Of a DNA stretch of 64,000 bases, positions 9,477 through 18,191 are shown in pieces. The DNA lies in NCBI RefSeq assembly GCF_900696085.1, contig NZ_CAADFC020000004.1:876985-940984 (forward strand), written 5' to 3'. This stretch comes from Bradyrhizobium ivorense (GTDB taxonomy: Bacteria > Pseudomonadota > Alphaproteobacteria > Rhizobiales > Xanthobacteraceae). Each line of letters starts with the position of its first letter. The first letter of the stretch is position 1. Under the pieces are notes generated by a model. That model did not search any database, was not told the DNA's origin, and saw only the letters and a program-made list of their open reading frames with translations. The position numbers and the translations under genes were made by a program.

Positions 9477-9698
9477 CTATTCCAGCGTAAACCCGACCCG
9501 CAGCGTCACCTGATAGTGCCGGACCTTGCCGTCCTCGATATGGCCGCGCGTCTGCACGACCTCGAACCACTTCATTTCCCGGATCGTCTTTGACGCGCGG
9601 CCAATGGCGTTCTCGATCGCCGCTTCGATGCTCTTCTCCGATGATCCGACCAGATCCAGCATCTTGTAGACGTGGTCCTTGTCGTGAGTGGCGGGCAT
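9477..9698 (-). CDS. Dodecin family flavin-binding protein
   Basis: 73 residues, full length for dodecin. The features are the N-terminal [19 protein letters not shown] helix, the [16 protein letters not shown] segment with the tryptophan that stacks on flavin, and the C-terminal beta strand [15 protein letters not shown]. Dodecins form hollow 12-mers that store riboflavin or FMN and buffer free flavin in the cytoplasm. The start at 9698 is behind GAGGAG. The gene is single and is not in an operon with the genes beside it. Confidence 0.9.
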   Translation of the reverse strand: MPATHDKDHVYKMLDLVGSSEKSIEAAIENAIGRASKTIREMKWFEVVQTRGHIEDGKVRHYQVTLRVGFTLE

Positions 9699-9911
9699 GT
9701 CGATCTCCTCTGTGGTTTGGACGGGATGGTGGGACCGGTAGTCTCCTCAAAATTGCCTGATGCCGTCGGCCGGCCGCCATTGCTGCGCGGCAGCACACCC
9801 GGCATCGTGGGTTAACGTGTCGCGGCGCTTGTGGTGCCAACCGCGTCACCCGCCTTGTCGGTGCGGGCACCTATGGTAGCATGGGGAGGTGCAGTCTATG
9901 GGAGCGATATC

Positions 9912-10493
9912 ATGTCCACCATGTCGAGCTCACCCGCCACCCCTCCTCACAGCCTCGGATCGGGAGTTGCCAGCCTTCGCGCCAAGTGGGGCTGGATCGT
10001 CGCGCTTGGCGTGATCTACCTGATCGCCGGCGTGCTCGCCTTCGGCAGCGTGCTGTTTGCCACCGTCGTCAGCGTGCTGTTCGTCGGCGCGATGATGATC
10101 GTCGCCGGCGTCGCCGAGATCGTGAACGCGTTTCAGTTCAAGTCGTGGGGCAAGTTCCTGCTCTGGATGGCGCTCGGCGCGCTCTATGTCATTGCCGGCT
10201 TCGTCACCTTCGAGAACCCGCTGCTCGCCGCCGTCACCTTGACGCTGTTCCTCGGCGTCGCGCTGGTGGTCTCCGGCATCGTCCGCATCTTCCTCGCCTT
10301 CGGCATGAATGCCGCCTCGTCCTGGGGGCTGGTCGCGCTGTCCGGCCTGATCACGTTCGTGCTCGGCGTCATGATCCTCGCCGGCTGGCCGGTCTCGAGC
10401 CTGTGGGTGCTCGGCATCTTCCTCAGCGTCGATCTGATCTGCGCCGGCGTCAGCTGGATCACGATGGGGCTGGCGCTGAAGCGCAGGACGTAA
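9912..10493 (+). CDS. HdeD family (DUF308) membrane protein
   Basis: 193 residues with six predicted membrane helices arranged as three hairpins; the short repeats around IYLIAGVLAFGSVLFA and LYVIAGFVTFENPLLAAV reflect the internal DUF308 duplication. The family prototype, HdeD of E. coli, is linked to acid resistance at high cell density, but the molecular role is unknown. The start at 9912 has GGAG 7 bases upstream. Confidence 0.85.
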   Translation: MSTMSSSPATPPHSLGSGVASLRAKWGWIVALGVIYLIAGVLAFGSVLFATVVSVLFVGAMMIVAGVAEIVNAFQFKSWGKFLLWMALGALYVIAGFVTFENPLLAAVTLTLFLGVALVVSGIVRIFLAFGMNAASSWGLVALSGLITFVLGVMILAGWPVSSLWVLGIFLSVDLICAGVSWITMGLALKRRT

Positions 10494-10508
10494 CGTCGTC
10501 GCGCATCC

Positions 10509-10542
10509 GTAGGACGGGCTAACGAAGCGTAACCCGCCCTAC
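10509..10542. repeat. Palindromic repeat (GTAGGRCGGGYTARCGAAGCG family)
   Basis: GTAGGACGGGCTAACGAAGC runs into the inverted half GTAACCCGCCCTAC, giving a short imperfect hairpin between two convergent genes. A longer member lies at 19358-19440. It may serve as a terminator here. Confidence 0.7.
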
Positions 10543-10551
10543 GATGCGGCC

Positions 10552-10932
10552 TCACGGCTGCGCAAGATGCCAGGCGCCGTTCAGAAAGCCGTCGCCGGTG
10601 ATGTCGCCGGGCTTCTGGTCCTTGGCGAAGGTGTAGAGCGGCTTGCCCTTGTAGGCCCACTGCTTGGAGCCGTCGTCGCGGGTGATGACGCTGTAGCCGC
10701 CGTCGGCCTTGTCGCTGGCTTCAGCCTTCAGCACCGGCCAGTTGGTCGCGCACGGACCGTTGCACGCCGATTTGCCGTCGCTGTCCTTGTCGAAGGTGTA
10801 GAGCGTCATGCCCTTGGCATCGGTCAGCACGGAGCCCTTCGGCGTGGTTCCGGTCTTGGTCGGCGGCGCCGCCAGCGCGGCCGAGGCGAGCGCGAACGAC
10901 ATGGCGGTGGCGAGTACGAGCGAAGTCTTCAT
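10552..10932 (-). CDS. Secreted repeat-domain protein (COG4315 type)
   Basis: 126 residues with a signal peptide (1-22, ending ALAAP). Two copies of the short family repeat follow: KGMTLYTFDKDSDGKSACNG with CATNWPVLKA, then QWAYKGKPLYTFAKDQKPGD. The two Cys in ACNGPCATNW are conserved in this family of periplasmic or lipoprotein-like proteins of unknown function. The start at 10932 is behind GGGAGA. The protein is probably periplasmic. Confidence 0.8.
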   Translation of the reverse strand: MKTSLVLATAMSFALASAALAAPPTKTGTTPKGSVLTDAKGMTLYTFDKDSDGKSACNGPCATNWPVLKAEASDKADGGYSVITRDDGSKQWAYKGKPLYTFAKDQKPGDITGDGFLNGAWHLAQP

Positions 10933-11077
10933 GGTGTCTCCCGTTTCGAATGCAAATGGCTTGCATGGGTAGGACGCCGCGCGACCTCCCCTATTCCGCC
11001 GACGCCGCGGAAACAATTTTACAGACAGCCATCAATCCGAGGGGAATAAAGCCGAAAGCGCGTGCCGATACCGGCCG

Positions 11078-11818
11078 CTACCGCCTGATCTCCTCGACGG
11101 CGCGCACCAGCGGGCGGTCGGAGAGCTGGATCGGGCCGGAGAACGGCGTGCTCATCTCGATGATCAGGTAGATCGCGGCCGAGATCAGCGCCGCCGCAGC
11201 GATGTAGATCGAGATCACCACCGCATTGCGCGGCGCGCGAAAGCCCAGCGTCGCGAACATCAGCGTCAGCCAGCCGACCAGGATGCAGATCAGCGGCGAC
11301 GGAAACGAACCGTCGGACTGCTCGACAAAGGTCCAGCGCTGCTGCACCGCTTGCCGATAGACCGAGCGCGCGTCGTTCCACAGCGCGACCTTCTGCTCGT
11401 CGTCGAACCGCAGCTCGCGCAGGCTGTTGCCGACCTCGTCGAGCAGATGCTCCGACACCTCGCTCGCGCGCGAGATCGGCACATCCTTCAACACCTGCTC
11501 GACATAGGCGAGCAGCCGCCGGCGCGGCTCGTCGGCGCTCTCGCCGAGCGGCCGCATGCTGCGGTCGAGCAGGATGATGTCGGTGGCGAAGACATGCAGA
11601 TTGCGGTCGACCGCCACATAGGTGTTGGCCGCATTGTTCATCATCAGGCCGAGCAGCAGCGAGGGCATGGTGACGAACAGCGTCGCGACCAGCCGCACCG
11701 AGGTGTTGGTCTCGTCGGAGCGATGATGCTCCTTGAGCCGGCCATGAACGGCCATGGTGGCAAGCGCGGCACCGCTGAGCAGCACGAAAATCAGGACAGC
11801 GATGACGAATGCAACCAC
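11078..11818 (-). CDS. DUF4239 bestrophin-like membrane protein
   Basis: 246 residues with membrane segments near 3-24, 45-65, 176-198 and 203-225 and a cytoplasmic helical middle (about 75-170). The arrangement, the NNAANTYVAVDRNLHVFATDI stretch and the paired C-terminal helices match DUF4239, a bestrophin-like family that may form channels. No function has been shown for bacterial members. It stands alone; the upstream region is non-coding. Confidence 0.72.
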   Translation of the reverse strand: MVAFVIAVLIFVLLSGAALATMAVHGRLKEHHRSDETNTSVRLVATLFVTMPSLLLGLMMNNAANTYVAVDRNLHVFATDIILLDRSMRPLGESADEPRRRLLAYVEQVLKDVPISRASEVSEHLLDEVGNSLRELRFDDEQKVALWNDARSVYRQAVQQRWTFVEQSDGSFPSPLICILVGWLTLMFATLGFRAPRNAVVISIYIAAAALISAAIYLIIEMSTPFSGPIQLSDRPLVRAVEEIRR

Positions 11819-12103
11819 GGCCTTGCGAAACCTGCGAGAGAATCAGGCCACAGGATAGCAACTGCGGCGCGGCGGCGCATGCCGGTCGGGCCTCCCCAAC
11901 CGCCGTCGTGGGGGCGCGCCGACCAAATGCCGAAAAACAACCCCATGCAAAGTAGCCGAATGGCGGGCCGGCGGTAGCCGGTGGTGGCGGACCGCGCTCG
12001 AACAGGCGACTTGACACGTCGGGCAACTCAGCATTAACCTTCCAATATTCCGAAATCCGCAAACGCCCCTCGCCCTCCCCAATCGGTATCCATCAAGGGT
12101 CCC
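11819..12103. other. Non-coding stretch upstream of the DUF4239 gene
   Basis: About 285 bases between divergent genes. No credible reading frame, promoter pair or RNA was recognised. It should contain the DUF4239 promoter on the minus strand. The right edge runs into a composite palindromic repeat. Confidence 0.5.
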
Positions 12104-12190
12104 AAAGCGCGATGGAATCATCGCGCTTTAGCTTTTTGTTTGAGCATGATCTTTTCGGAAAACCGCTACGCACTTTTCCGGATCATGCTC
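12104..12190. repeat. Composite palindromic repeat (GCGCGAT and GAGCATGATC hairpins)
   Basis: There are two hairpins in tandem: AAAGCGCGAT (12104-12113) against ATCGCGCTTT (12120-12129), then GAGCATGATC (12142-12151) against GATCATGCTC (12181-12190) with a TTTTCGGAAAA segment inside. A shorter relative of the second hairpin lies at 61157-61202. This is a typical dispersed element of Bradyrhizobium-type genomes. It ends just upstream of the ornithine cyclodeaminase-like gene. Confidence 0.75.
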
Positions 12191-12204
12191 CAGAGGAGAC
12201 CATT

Positions 12205-13150
12205 GTGCATTTTGTCGACGACCGCGAGGTCAACCGCGTCCTGAGCCTCCCTATCCTGATCGAGGCGATCGAGGCCGCGCACCGGCGGCCGAAGATTGCC
12301 GTGCGGGACGGCTATCTCGGCGACGACAAGGGGCCAGCAGCTGGTGACCCGCAGCGCGGTCGATGCCGGCCGCTTCATGATGACAAAACTGTACACCAGC
12401 TTTCCGGGCAACCTCGCCGCCGGCAAGCTGCCGGCCGTGCAGGCGGTCTGCGTGCTGTTCGACGGCAATGACGGCCGGCCGCTCGCGGTGATGGATGCCG
12501 CCGAGATCACCCACTGGAAGACCGCGGCGGACTCCGCGCTCGGCGCCAAACACCTGGCGCGCGCCGACGTCGAGACGCTGCTGGTGGTCGGCGCCGGCGA
12601 GATGGCGCACTGGCTGGTGCGCGGGCACCGCACCGCGCGGCCGTCGCTGCGGCGCGTGGTGATCTGGAACCGGACGGCGGAGCGTGCCGAGGCGCTCGCC
12701 ACCCGGCTCGCAGGTGAAGGCATCGCCGCCGAGGCGGTGACCGATCTCGACGCCGCAACCCGCGAGGCCGACATCATCACCACCTGCACCCGCTCGCGCG
12801 AACCGCTCGTCAAAGGCGCGAACTTGCGGCCCGGCACCCATCTCGACCTGGTCGGCGGCTTCACGCCGGAGACTCGCGAAGCCGACGACGAGGCGGCGCG
12901 CCGCGCCCGGGTGTTCGTCGACCGCCGCGAATCCGCATTCGACGGCGTCGGCGACATCCTGCAGCCGATCGCCAGCGGCGCGATCCGCGAGACCGACGTG
13001 CTCGGCGATCACTACGACCTCGCCACCGGCAAGGTCGCCGGCCGGCTCGCGGCCGACGACATCACCTTCTTCAAGAACGCCGGCGGCGGCCACCTCGATC
13101 TGATGACCTGCGAGACGGTGTTTCGGCGGCTGGGCAAGGAGCTACGCTGA
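12205..13150 (+). pseudogene. Ornithine cyclodeaminase / mu-crystallin family gene broken by a one-base frameshift
   Basis: The GTG at 12205 behind GAGGAG begins HFVDDREVNRVLSLPILIEA, the family N-terminus. That frame stays sensible to about 12330 and then turns into low-complexity Arg/Pro sequence. The next frame carries the rest (about 12334-13150): TKLYTSFPGN, a Rossmann segment VVGAGEMAHWLV, and a C-terminal ITFFKNAGGGHLDLM. Dropping one G from the GGGG at 12330-12333 restores one reading frame of about 314 residues (DDKGQQLVTRSAVDAGRF across the joint). The intact enzyme would be an NAD(P)-dependent ornithine cyclodeaminase or related imine reductase/dehydrogenase. A real frameshift and a homopolymer sequencing error fit equally well. 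Confidence 0.82.
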
Positions 13151-13304
13151 CGGCGCAGCGCGGCGGATGCATTACAGCCATTCTAGCCTGATTGACGGGG
13201 GTTGAATGGGCTCAGCCTGTTCGGCGCTTTCGGGCAGAAGCTGACATCAAGCCTCCGACAATCCCCGATAAAGCCGTCCAAAATGACCCAAAGCAGAAGC
13301 GAGG

Positions 13305-14117
13305 TTAGCGCAGCGTCTCGACCGTCGCGACATGTTCACGGATGAGCCTCGCGACGTCCGCCGGATGGGTCTCGACCATGAAATGACTAGCGCCGGGAAC
13401 GGTCACCAGCGACGATCCGGGGATTGCGCCACTCAACACCTCGGCGACGCGTTGAATGGGTGGAGGAGAGTGTTGGCCTCGCACGAGCAGACTTGGCGCA
13501 GTGATGCCGGCATAAGCGGCAAGCCGCAAGTCGAAACACTCCTCCGACGACCAGTCCAGAATGTTCGTCGGCGTGGTGGCAACAATGTAGTCCCGGATCC
13601 GGGCTGAGAATGTATCAAAGCTGCCGTCACCGCCGTAGAAGTCGATGATGCTCCGTGCAGCCAGCTGTTTTCCGCTGTGATACGAGCGAACATAAGCGTC
13701 GCTCATGGAGCGCACTTGCTGGTACAGCCCGAGATCGCCCGAATGACGAAGCAGGTTGAACGGGGTCGCCTCGATCAAGGTCATGCTTGCGATTTTGGTC
13801 CGGTCACGGAGAGCGGTCGCTAGGCATACGGTGCCACCGTACGAATGCCCAACGAGGTGGACAGTGCTGTTGGTGCGCTGGATGACGGCCTCGATGACGT
13901 CGATCTCCCGTTCGATCAAAACGTCGTCCGGCGTCCGGCGCTCTTCGGTGTCGCCATAACCGAGTAGGCTTGTTGTCACCGCCCGAAAGCGATCTCCCAA
14001 CAGCGCGATCACACCACGCCACATTGCTCCCGTACTCCACGAGCCGGGCACGAAAAGAATTGTCGGCCCCAATCCTTGCTCGCGATAGTCGATCCGTCTA
14101 GCAGGATATTCGACCAT
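13305..14117 (-). CDS. Alpha/beta hydrolase
   Basis: 270 residues with the oxyanion segment FVPGSWSTG, the nucleophile elbow LVGHSYGG (Ser at about 92), an acidic residue in the SLLVRGQHS region and a C-terminal SHFMVETHP supplying the His. It belongs to the AB_hydrolase_6/epoxide-hydrolase-like superfamily; the substrate is unknown. The gene reads as lower in GC and less biased in codon use than its neighbours, as does the next gene, which suggests the two arrived together. A 154-base non-coding gap separates it from the broken cyclodeaminase gene. Confidence 0.8.
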   Translation of the reverse strand: MVEYPARRIDYREQGLGPTILFVPGSWSTGAMWRGVIALLGDRFRAVTTSLLGYGDTEERRTPDDVLIEREIDVIEAVIQRTNSTVHLVGHSYGGTVCLATALRDRTKIASMTLIEATPFNLLRHSGDLGLYQQVRSMSDAYVRSYHSGKQLAARSIIDFYGGDGSFDTFSARIRDYIVATTPTNILDWSSEECFDLRLAAYAGITAPSLLVRGQHSPPPIQRVAEVLSGAIPGSSLVTVPGASHFMVETHPADVARLIREHVATVETLR

Positions 14118-14313
14118 GGCTGACCCGCGCGTGGACGTGATCCGTATCCATAAAATACCACGAACCGCACAAAACTACGCGGCCGAATTTCTACAAATGG
14201 CCGATCGCGACACTTTGCGCCGCCACACGATCCTCGGTCGTTAGCAGGACATAACGGAAATCGACAGGCTGCCGTCTATCGCAGAGGGTGACGCTCGTGC
14301 CCCGAAGCGGACA

Positions 14314-15996
14314 TCACCCCTCGGGCACCCCGGCCAACCGCATGCCCTCATAGACGCGCTCACGTTTGGCGAGAAAAGTCGGATTATCGCTCGATAGATT
14401 GCGCTGGTAACGGCGGATGGTGAAACTTGGGTCGAGCGCAAGCCCAGTTTGCGCAGCAGTCCGCGCCTCCTCAAAGCGCCCCAACAACGCTAGGGTAGCG
14501 GCAAGGTTGAAATGTGTAAGGGGCACATTGCGGTTGGCATCGATGCTTCGGCGCAGCCATGTGACCGCTTCCGCGTCGGCGCCGACCTGCGCTTTGGCGA
14601 GACCGACGAACGCCATCCACCGGAAGGAGCTGATGTCGCGGGGGGACTGGCGAAGCGCCTCGTTAACGTGAGCTTCGGTTTCCGCCCCGTGACCGAGGAG
14701 GAATTTGGCCCAACCGATGGCGGCGTGAGCGTCGGCAAGATTTTGATTGAGCGCCAGAGCCTGTTCGCATTCTGCAATGCCGTCGGCAGCGCGATTGGTG
14801 GCGATGTAGATGGCCCCTAGGGCGAAATGAGCTGCGGCAAAGTCCGGCGCGAGGCTCAGCGCCTTGGTCGAGGCTGCCTCCGCCGCCGCAAATCGTCCCG
14901 TGCGATCGTCCGTCAGAAAAAGGCCTGCTATTGATAGATCGACCAGCGCTGTGCCCACCAGCGCCTCGACATGTGCGGGCTCCAGCGCCAGAGCACGCTC
15001 GAAAAAGCTCCTTGCTTGCATCAGATTCTCGAGGGTCTGCGCCTTGTTCGCGGTTGCCCCGCCCAGAAAGTAGAGATCCAAGGCATCGGGATGCAGCGTA
15101 CTTTCCGCTCGACGTGCCTCCGCTTCGATGAGCTGGGCTTCTAACGTATTAGCGAGCCTTGATACTATTTCGTCCTGTAGATCGAACAGGTCAGCAAGCG
15201 GCTTGTCAAAGCGCTCAGCCCAAAGATGATTTCCGGTTTCCGCAGAGATCAGCTGTACATTTACCCTTAGCCGCTTCCCACTACGCTGTACCGAGCCTTC
15301 GAGGACATAGCGAACATTCAATTCGCGGCCAATCTGTTTGAGATCAACCTGCTTCCCCTTGTAGGTAAAGGCGGTATGTCGACCGATGACGAACGAGCCA
15401 CGAATCCGTGACAGGTCGGTGGTCAGGCTTTCGGTCACACCGTCGACGAAGTAGTCTTGCGTTGGATCGCTGCTGAGGTTAGCAAACGGCAACGCCACGA
15501 TGGACAGACGTGGTGATGACGAGCTTGGCGTCAAGTCGCCGCCATGCGCCGCCGTGCCAACCGGCTGATCTGTGGACGTTTTAACTTCCTGAACTGTGCC
15601 TACGAAGCGAAAGCCCTTGCGCTGCATCGTCTTGATTAAGCGCTGCTTATCACCGGCGTCACCGACTGCGGCCCGAGCGGCATTTAGCCGGGTCGCCAGC
15701 GCGGCATCTGACACGATGCGTCCATTCCAAACCGCGCTGATGAGATCGTCCTTGCTAACGACGCGGTCCCTATTGCCGATCAAGTAATCGAGTAGATCGA
15801 AGACCTGCGGCGGCGTCGGAACCAAGTCGGCGCCCCGCCGTAGCTCACGCCGGTCGGTATCGAGAATGAAATCATCAAATAAATAGCGCAAACTATCGTT
15901 CCTTGCGTACCGTGCCGACGGCTCAGTAACGGTTGGAGCGTAAAAATAAGCGGCCGCTGGTTCGGAGGGAAGTCCGCTTGTGGCTGATCGCGACAT
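14314..15996 (-). CDS. Winged-helix regulator with TolB-like domain and TPR repeats
   Basis: 560 residues. An OmpR/CadC-type winged helix (about 30-130; VPTPPQVFDLLDYLIGNRDR and KTMQRKGFRFVG are diagnostic) is followed by a TolB-like/FlgO-type segment (about 155-300; LSIVALPFANLSSDPTQDYF). TPR repeats run from about 320 to the end. Proteins of this architecture are common in rhizobia and are often annotated as adenylate cyclase-like, although no cyclase domain is present here. There is no obvious membrane segment, so it is probably a cytoplasmic DNA-binding regulator. The start was chosen at 15996 (MSRSATSG); the open frame extends further but into the neighbouring gene. The target is unknown; the hydrolase downstream is one candidate. 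Confidence 0.78.
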   Translation of the reverse strand: MSRSATSGLPSEPAAAYFYAPTVTEPSARYARNDSLRYLFDDFILDTDRRELRRGADLVPTPPQVFDLLDYLIGNRDRVVSKDDLISAVWNGRIVSDAALATRLNAARAAVGDAGDKQRLIKTMQRKGFRFVGTVQEVKTSTDQPVGTAAHGGDLTPSSSSPRLSIVALPFANLSSDPTQDYFVDGVTESLTTDLSRIRGSFVIGRHTAFTYKGKQVDLKQIGRELNVRYVLEGSVQRSGKRLRVNVQLISAETGNHLWAERFDKPLADLFDLQDEIVSRLANTLEAQLIEAEARRAESTLHPDALDLYFLGGATANKAQTLENLMQARSFFERALALEPAHVEALVGTALVDLSIAGLFLTDDRTGRFAAAEAASTKALSLAPDFAAAHFALGAIYIATNRAADGIAECEQALALNQNLADAHAAIGWAKFLLGHGAETEAHVNEALRQSPRDISSFRWMAFVGLAKAQVGADAEAVTWLRRSIDANRNVPLTHFNLAATLALLGRFEEARTAAQTGLALDPSFTIRRYQRNLSSDNPTFLAKRERVYEGMRLAGVPEG

Positions 15997-16067
15997 TTGC
16001 TGCGGTTGCCAAGGGCGGTCGGTGTCGGGGCAAACCGGACATCGACGAAGATTTACAAGTACGCGCC

Positions 16068-18065
16068 CTAGTTTGCTCCCGACACGATCAGCGCCGCCTT
16101 CTGCTCGAAGGGTCCGGGATTGAGGATCAGGCCCGAGACCTTGCCTGCGGCATCGCGGACGAAGGTGATGCGGGTGTGATCTTCGTCGTCGACGATAAAG
16201 TCGTTGGCCGACGTCGCCGCCAGCGGCGTTGTCTTGCCGTGCTCGAATGCGAGGATCGGCCACGCGCCCGTGGCCTCCGCGACGAGCCGGCCCTGCTCGA
16301 CGCGAAGCTGAAGCTGGACCGCGTTGGCGCGGCGCGCGGCTCTGACGACGCTGAGCTCGCTTCCGCCCGTCTCACCCTTGCGGACGATTTTCAACTTGAG
16401 CGTGGTGTCGGCGGGCCCGCGCAGCCGGGCCAGAACGTCGGCGAGCGAAAGGCCCTTGAGCGGCGCGCCGTCGAGCTCGGTGACGAGATCGCCCGCCGCA
16501 AGGCCGGCCCTGGTCGCGGGGCTGTTCGCGATCGGCCGGTTGATCCGCAGGCCCTCGGGCTCCATGGCGACGAATGCCTCGATCCCGAGCCATCCGGTCT
16601 TGCCGTCGGCGAGGCCCTGCCGGTCACGCGAACTCACGGAGGAGCCGAAGTCGTAGCTCCCGACGTAATCGGCGAGCACTTCGGGGCTGACCGTCGCCGG
16701 CACCGCCGACGCGGTCGAGGGCGGCTGCGAAACTTCGAGCGCACCGTATGTGAGACGATTGATTCCCGCCGAGATCACCGCCGCGCGCCCCTTGCTGCCG
16801 GGCGTGGCCTGAACCATCTGCAAGCCGATCAGTTTCTCCGCCGGATCGATCCAGAAATAGGTGCCCCACAATCCGGCCCAGGAGTAGCTGCCGACCGCTC
16901 CCGGGATCCAGCTGAAGACGGGATTGGCGCGGATACCAAAGCCGAGCCCGAAGGTCGTCCCGGCGCGGGCGCCGACCTCGTCGCCGCCGAAGATGCGGAC
17001 GTCCGGCGACAGCGCGTTCGTCGTCATCTGCTTCACCGCCTGCGCCGTGAGCACGCGCACGCCGTCGAGCTCGCCGTCATTCAGCAGCATCTGGCAGAAG
17101 CGGAGATAGTCGGGGGCGGTCGAGACCAGCCCGCCGCCGCCGGCAAACAGTTTTGGCGGCGTCGTGACATCCCAGATCGGCGGCCGTTCCGGCATCGGCG
17201 AATCGACCAGGCGGTCAAGTTTCTCCTTGGGCACGTAAAAGCCGGTGTCGATCATATGCAGCGGCGCAAAGATGCGCTCCTGCAGGAACTGATCGAGGGG
17301 TTGGCCGGATGCAACTTCGACGACGCGGCCCAGCACGTCGGCGTTCCAGCCATATTCATGAACCTCGCCAGGCTGATGGGCGAGCGGCAGGCTGGCGAGG
17401 CTGGACACGAAATCGGCCAGCGTCTTGTCGCGCCTGAATACCGCCCTCCAGCCATAGAGCATGTGGATGGTGCGAATCTCCTGCGCGTCGTTCGGGTCGG
17501 AAAGGCCGCGCTCCGGATAGGCAAAATCCATTTCCGGATAGACCAGACCGGAGGTATGGCGCAGCAGGTCGCGCACCGTCATCGGCCGTTTTGGCGGCTC
17601 GAGCCCGTACTCGGTCTTGCCGCTGGCTGCATCGGTCTTTCGGAATGCGACCCGCATCTCCGCGAGCTCGGGCAGATAGCGGGCCACGGGCGCGTCGAGC
17701 TCCAGCTTGCCGTCATCGACCAGGATCATGGCGGCGACGCTGGTCACCGGCTTGGTCATCGAGGCAATCCAGAAGATGGAGTTCGTCTGCATCGGGACCG
17801 TTTTGGCGCGGTCCTGAAAGCCGACCGCCTGCAGGTAGGCGAGCTTGCCGTCCTTGGCGATGGCGACGACGGCGCCGGGAAGCAGACCCTCGGTCGGCGG
17901 GAACGCATCGAAGCGGGACTGATACCAGGGCGCGATCCGCGCCAGACGCGCGGCGGAGAAGCCCAGGCTCCTGGCATCGCCCGATGCCGTGAGGTCGTCG
18001 GCGGACGCCGGCCCCGATAGGCAAAGCACGATCGGAATGCTCCACAGTGATGCGATGAGCTTCAT
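16068..18065 (-). CDS. Secreted serine hydrolase (class C beta-lactamase family) with C-terminal PDZ domain
   Basis: 665 residues with a signal peptide (1-22). The beta-lactamase/esterase domain has SMTK with the nucleophile at about S102 and the general base K105, and a Tyr in HEYGWNADVLG as the probable second base. After about 480 there is a linker, and then a PDZ-like domain (ITRPAGLAAGDLV-type segment, here NSPATRAGLAAGDLVTELDG). Members hydrolyse esters or D-peptide bonds; the PDZ module suggests binding of protein or peptide ends in the periplasm. The start at 18065 follows GGAG. The AraC-type regulator lies 126 bases upstream on the same strand and may control it. Confidence 0.85.
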   Translation of the reverse strand: MKLIASLWSIPIVLCLSGPASADDLTASGDARSLGFSAARLARIAPWYQSRFDAFPPTEGLLPGAVVAIAKDGKLAYLQAVGFQDRAKTVPMQTNSIFWIASMTKPVTSVAAMILVDDGKLELDAPVARYLPELAEMRVAFRKTDAASGKTEYGLEPPKRPMTVRDLLRHTSGLVYPEMDFAYPERGLSDPNDAQEIRTIHMLYGWRAVFRRDKTLADFVSSLASLPLAHQPGEVHEYGWNADVLGRVVEVASGQPLDQFLQERIFAPLHMIDTGFYVPKEKLDRLVDSPMPERPPIWDVTTPPKLFAGGGGLVSTAPDYLRFCQMLLNDGELDGVRVLTAQAVKQMTTNALSPDVRIFGGDEVGARAGTTFGLGFGIRANPVFSWIPGAVGSYSWAGLWGTYFWIDPAEKLIGLQMVQATPGSKGRAAVISAGINRLTYGALEVSQPPSTASAVPATVSPEVLADYVGSYDFGSSVSSRDRQGLADGKTGWLGIEAFVAMEPEGLRINRPIANSPATRAGLAAGDLVTELDGAPLKGLSLADVLARLRGPADTTLKLKIVRKGETGGSELSVVRAARRANAVQLQLRVEQGRLVAEATGAWPILAFEHGKTTPLAATSANDFIVDDEDHTRITFVRDAAGKVSGLILNPGPFEQKAALIVSGAN

Positions 18066-18191
18066 CCTGACGTCTCCACATGGACCGCAGCGTCGCGGGC
18101 CTGTCCGCGCGAGTTGAAGCTCGCACATGTGAAGTCGCGCCGCGCGCCGATTCCGGCGCCCGGGCTGGCCGATTTCTGCAAACGGCCTGGA

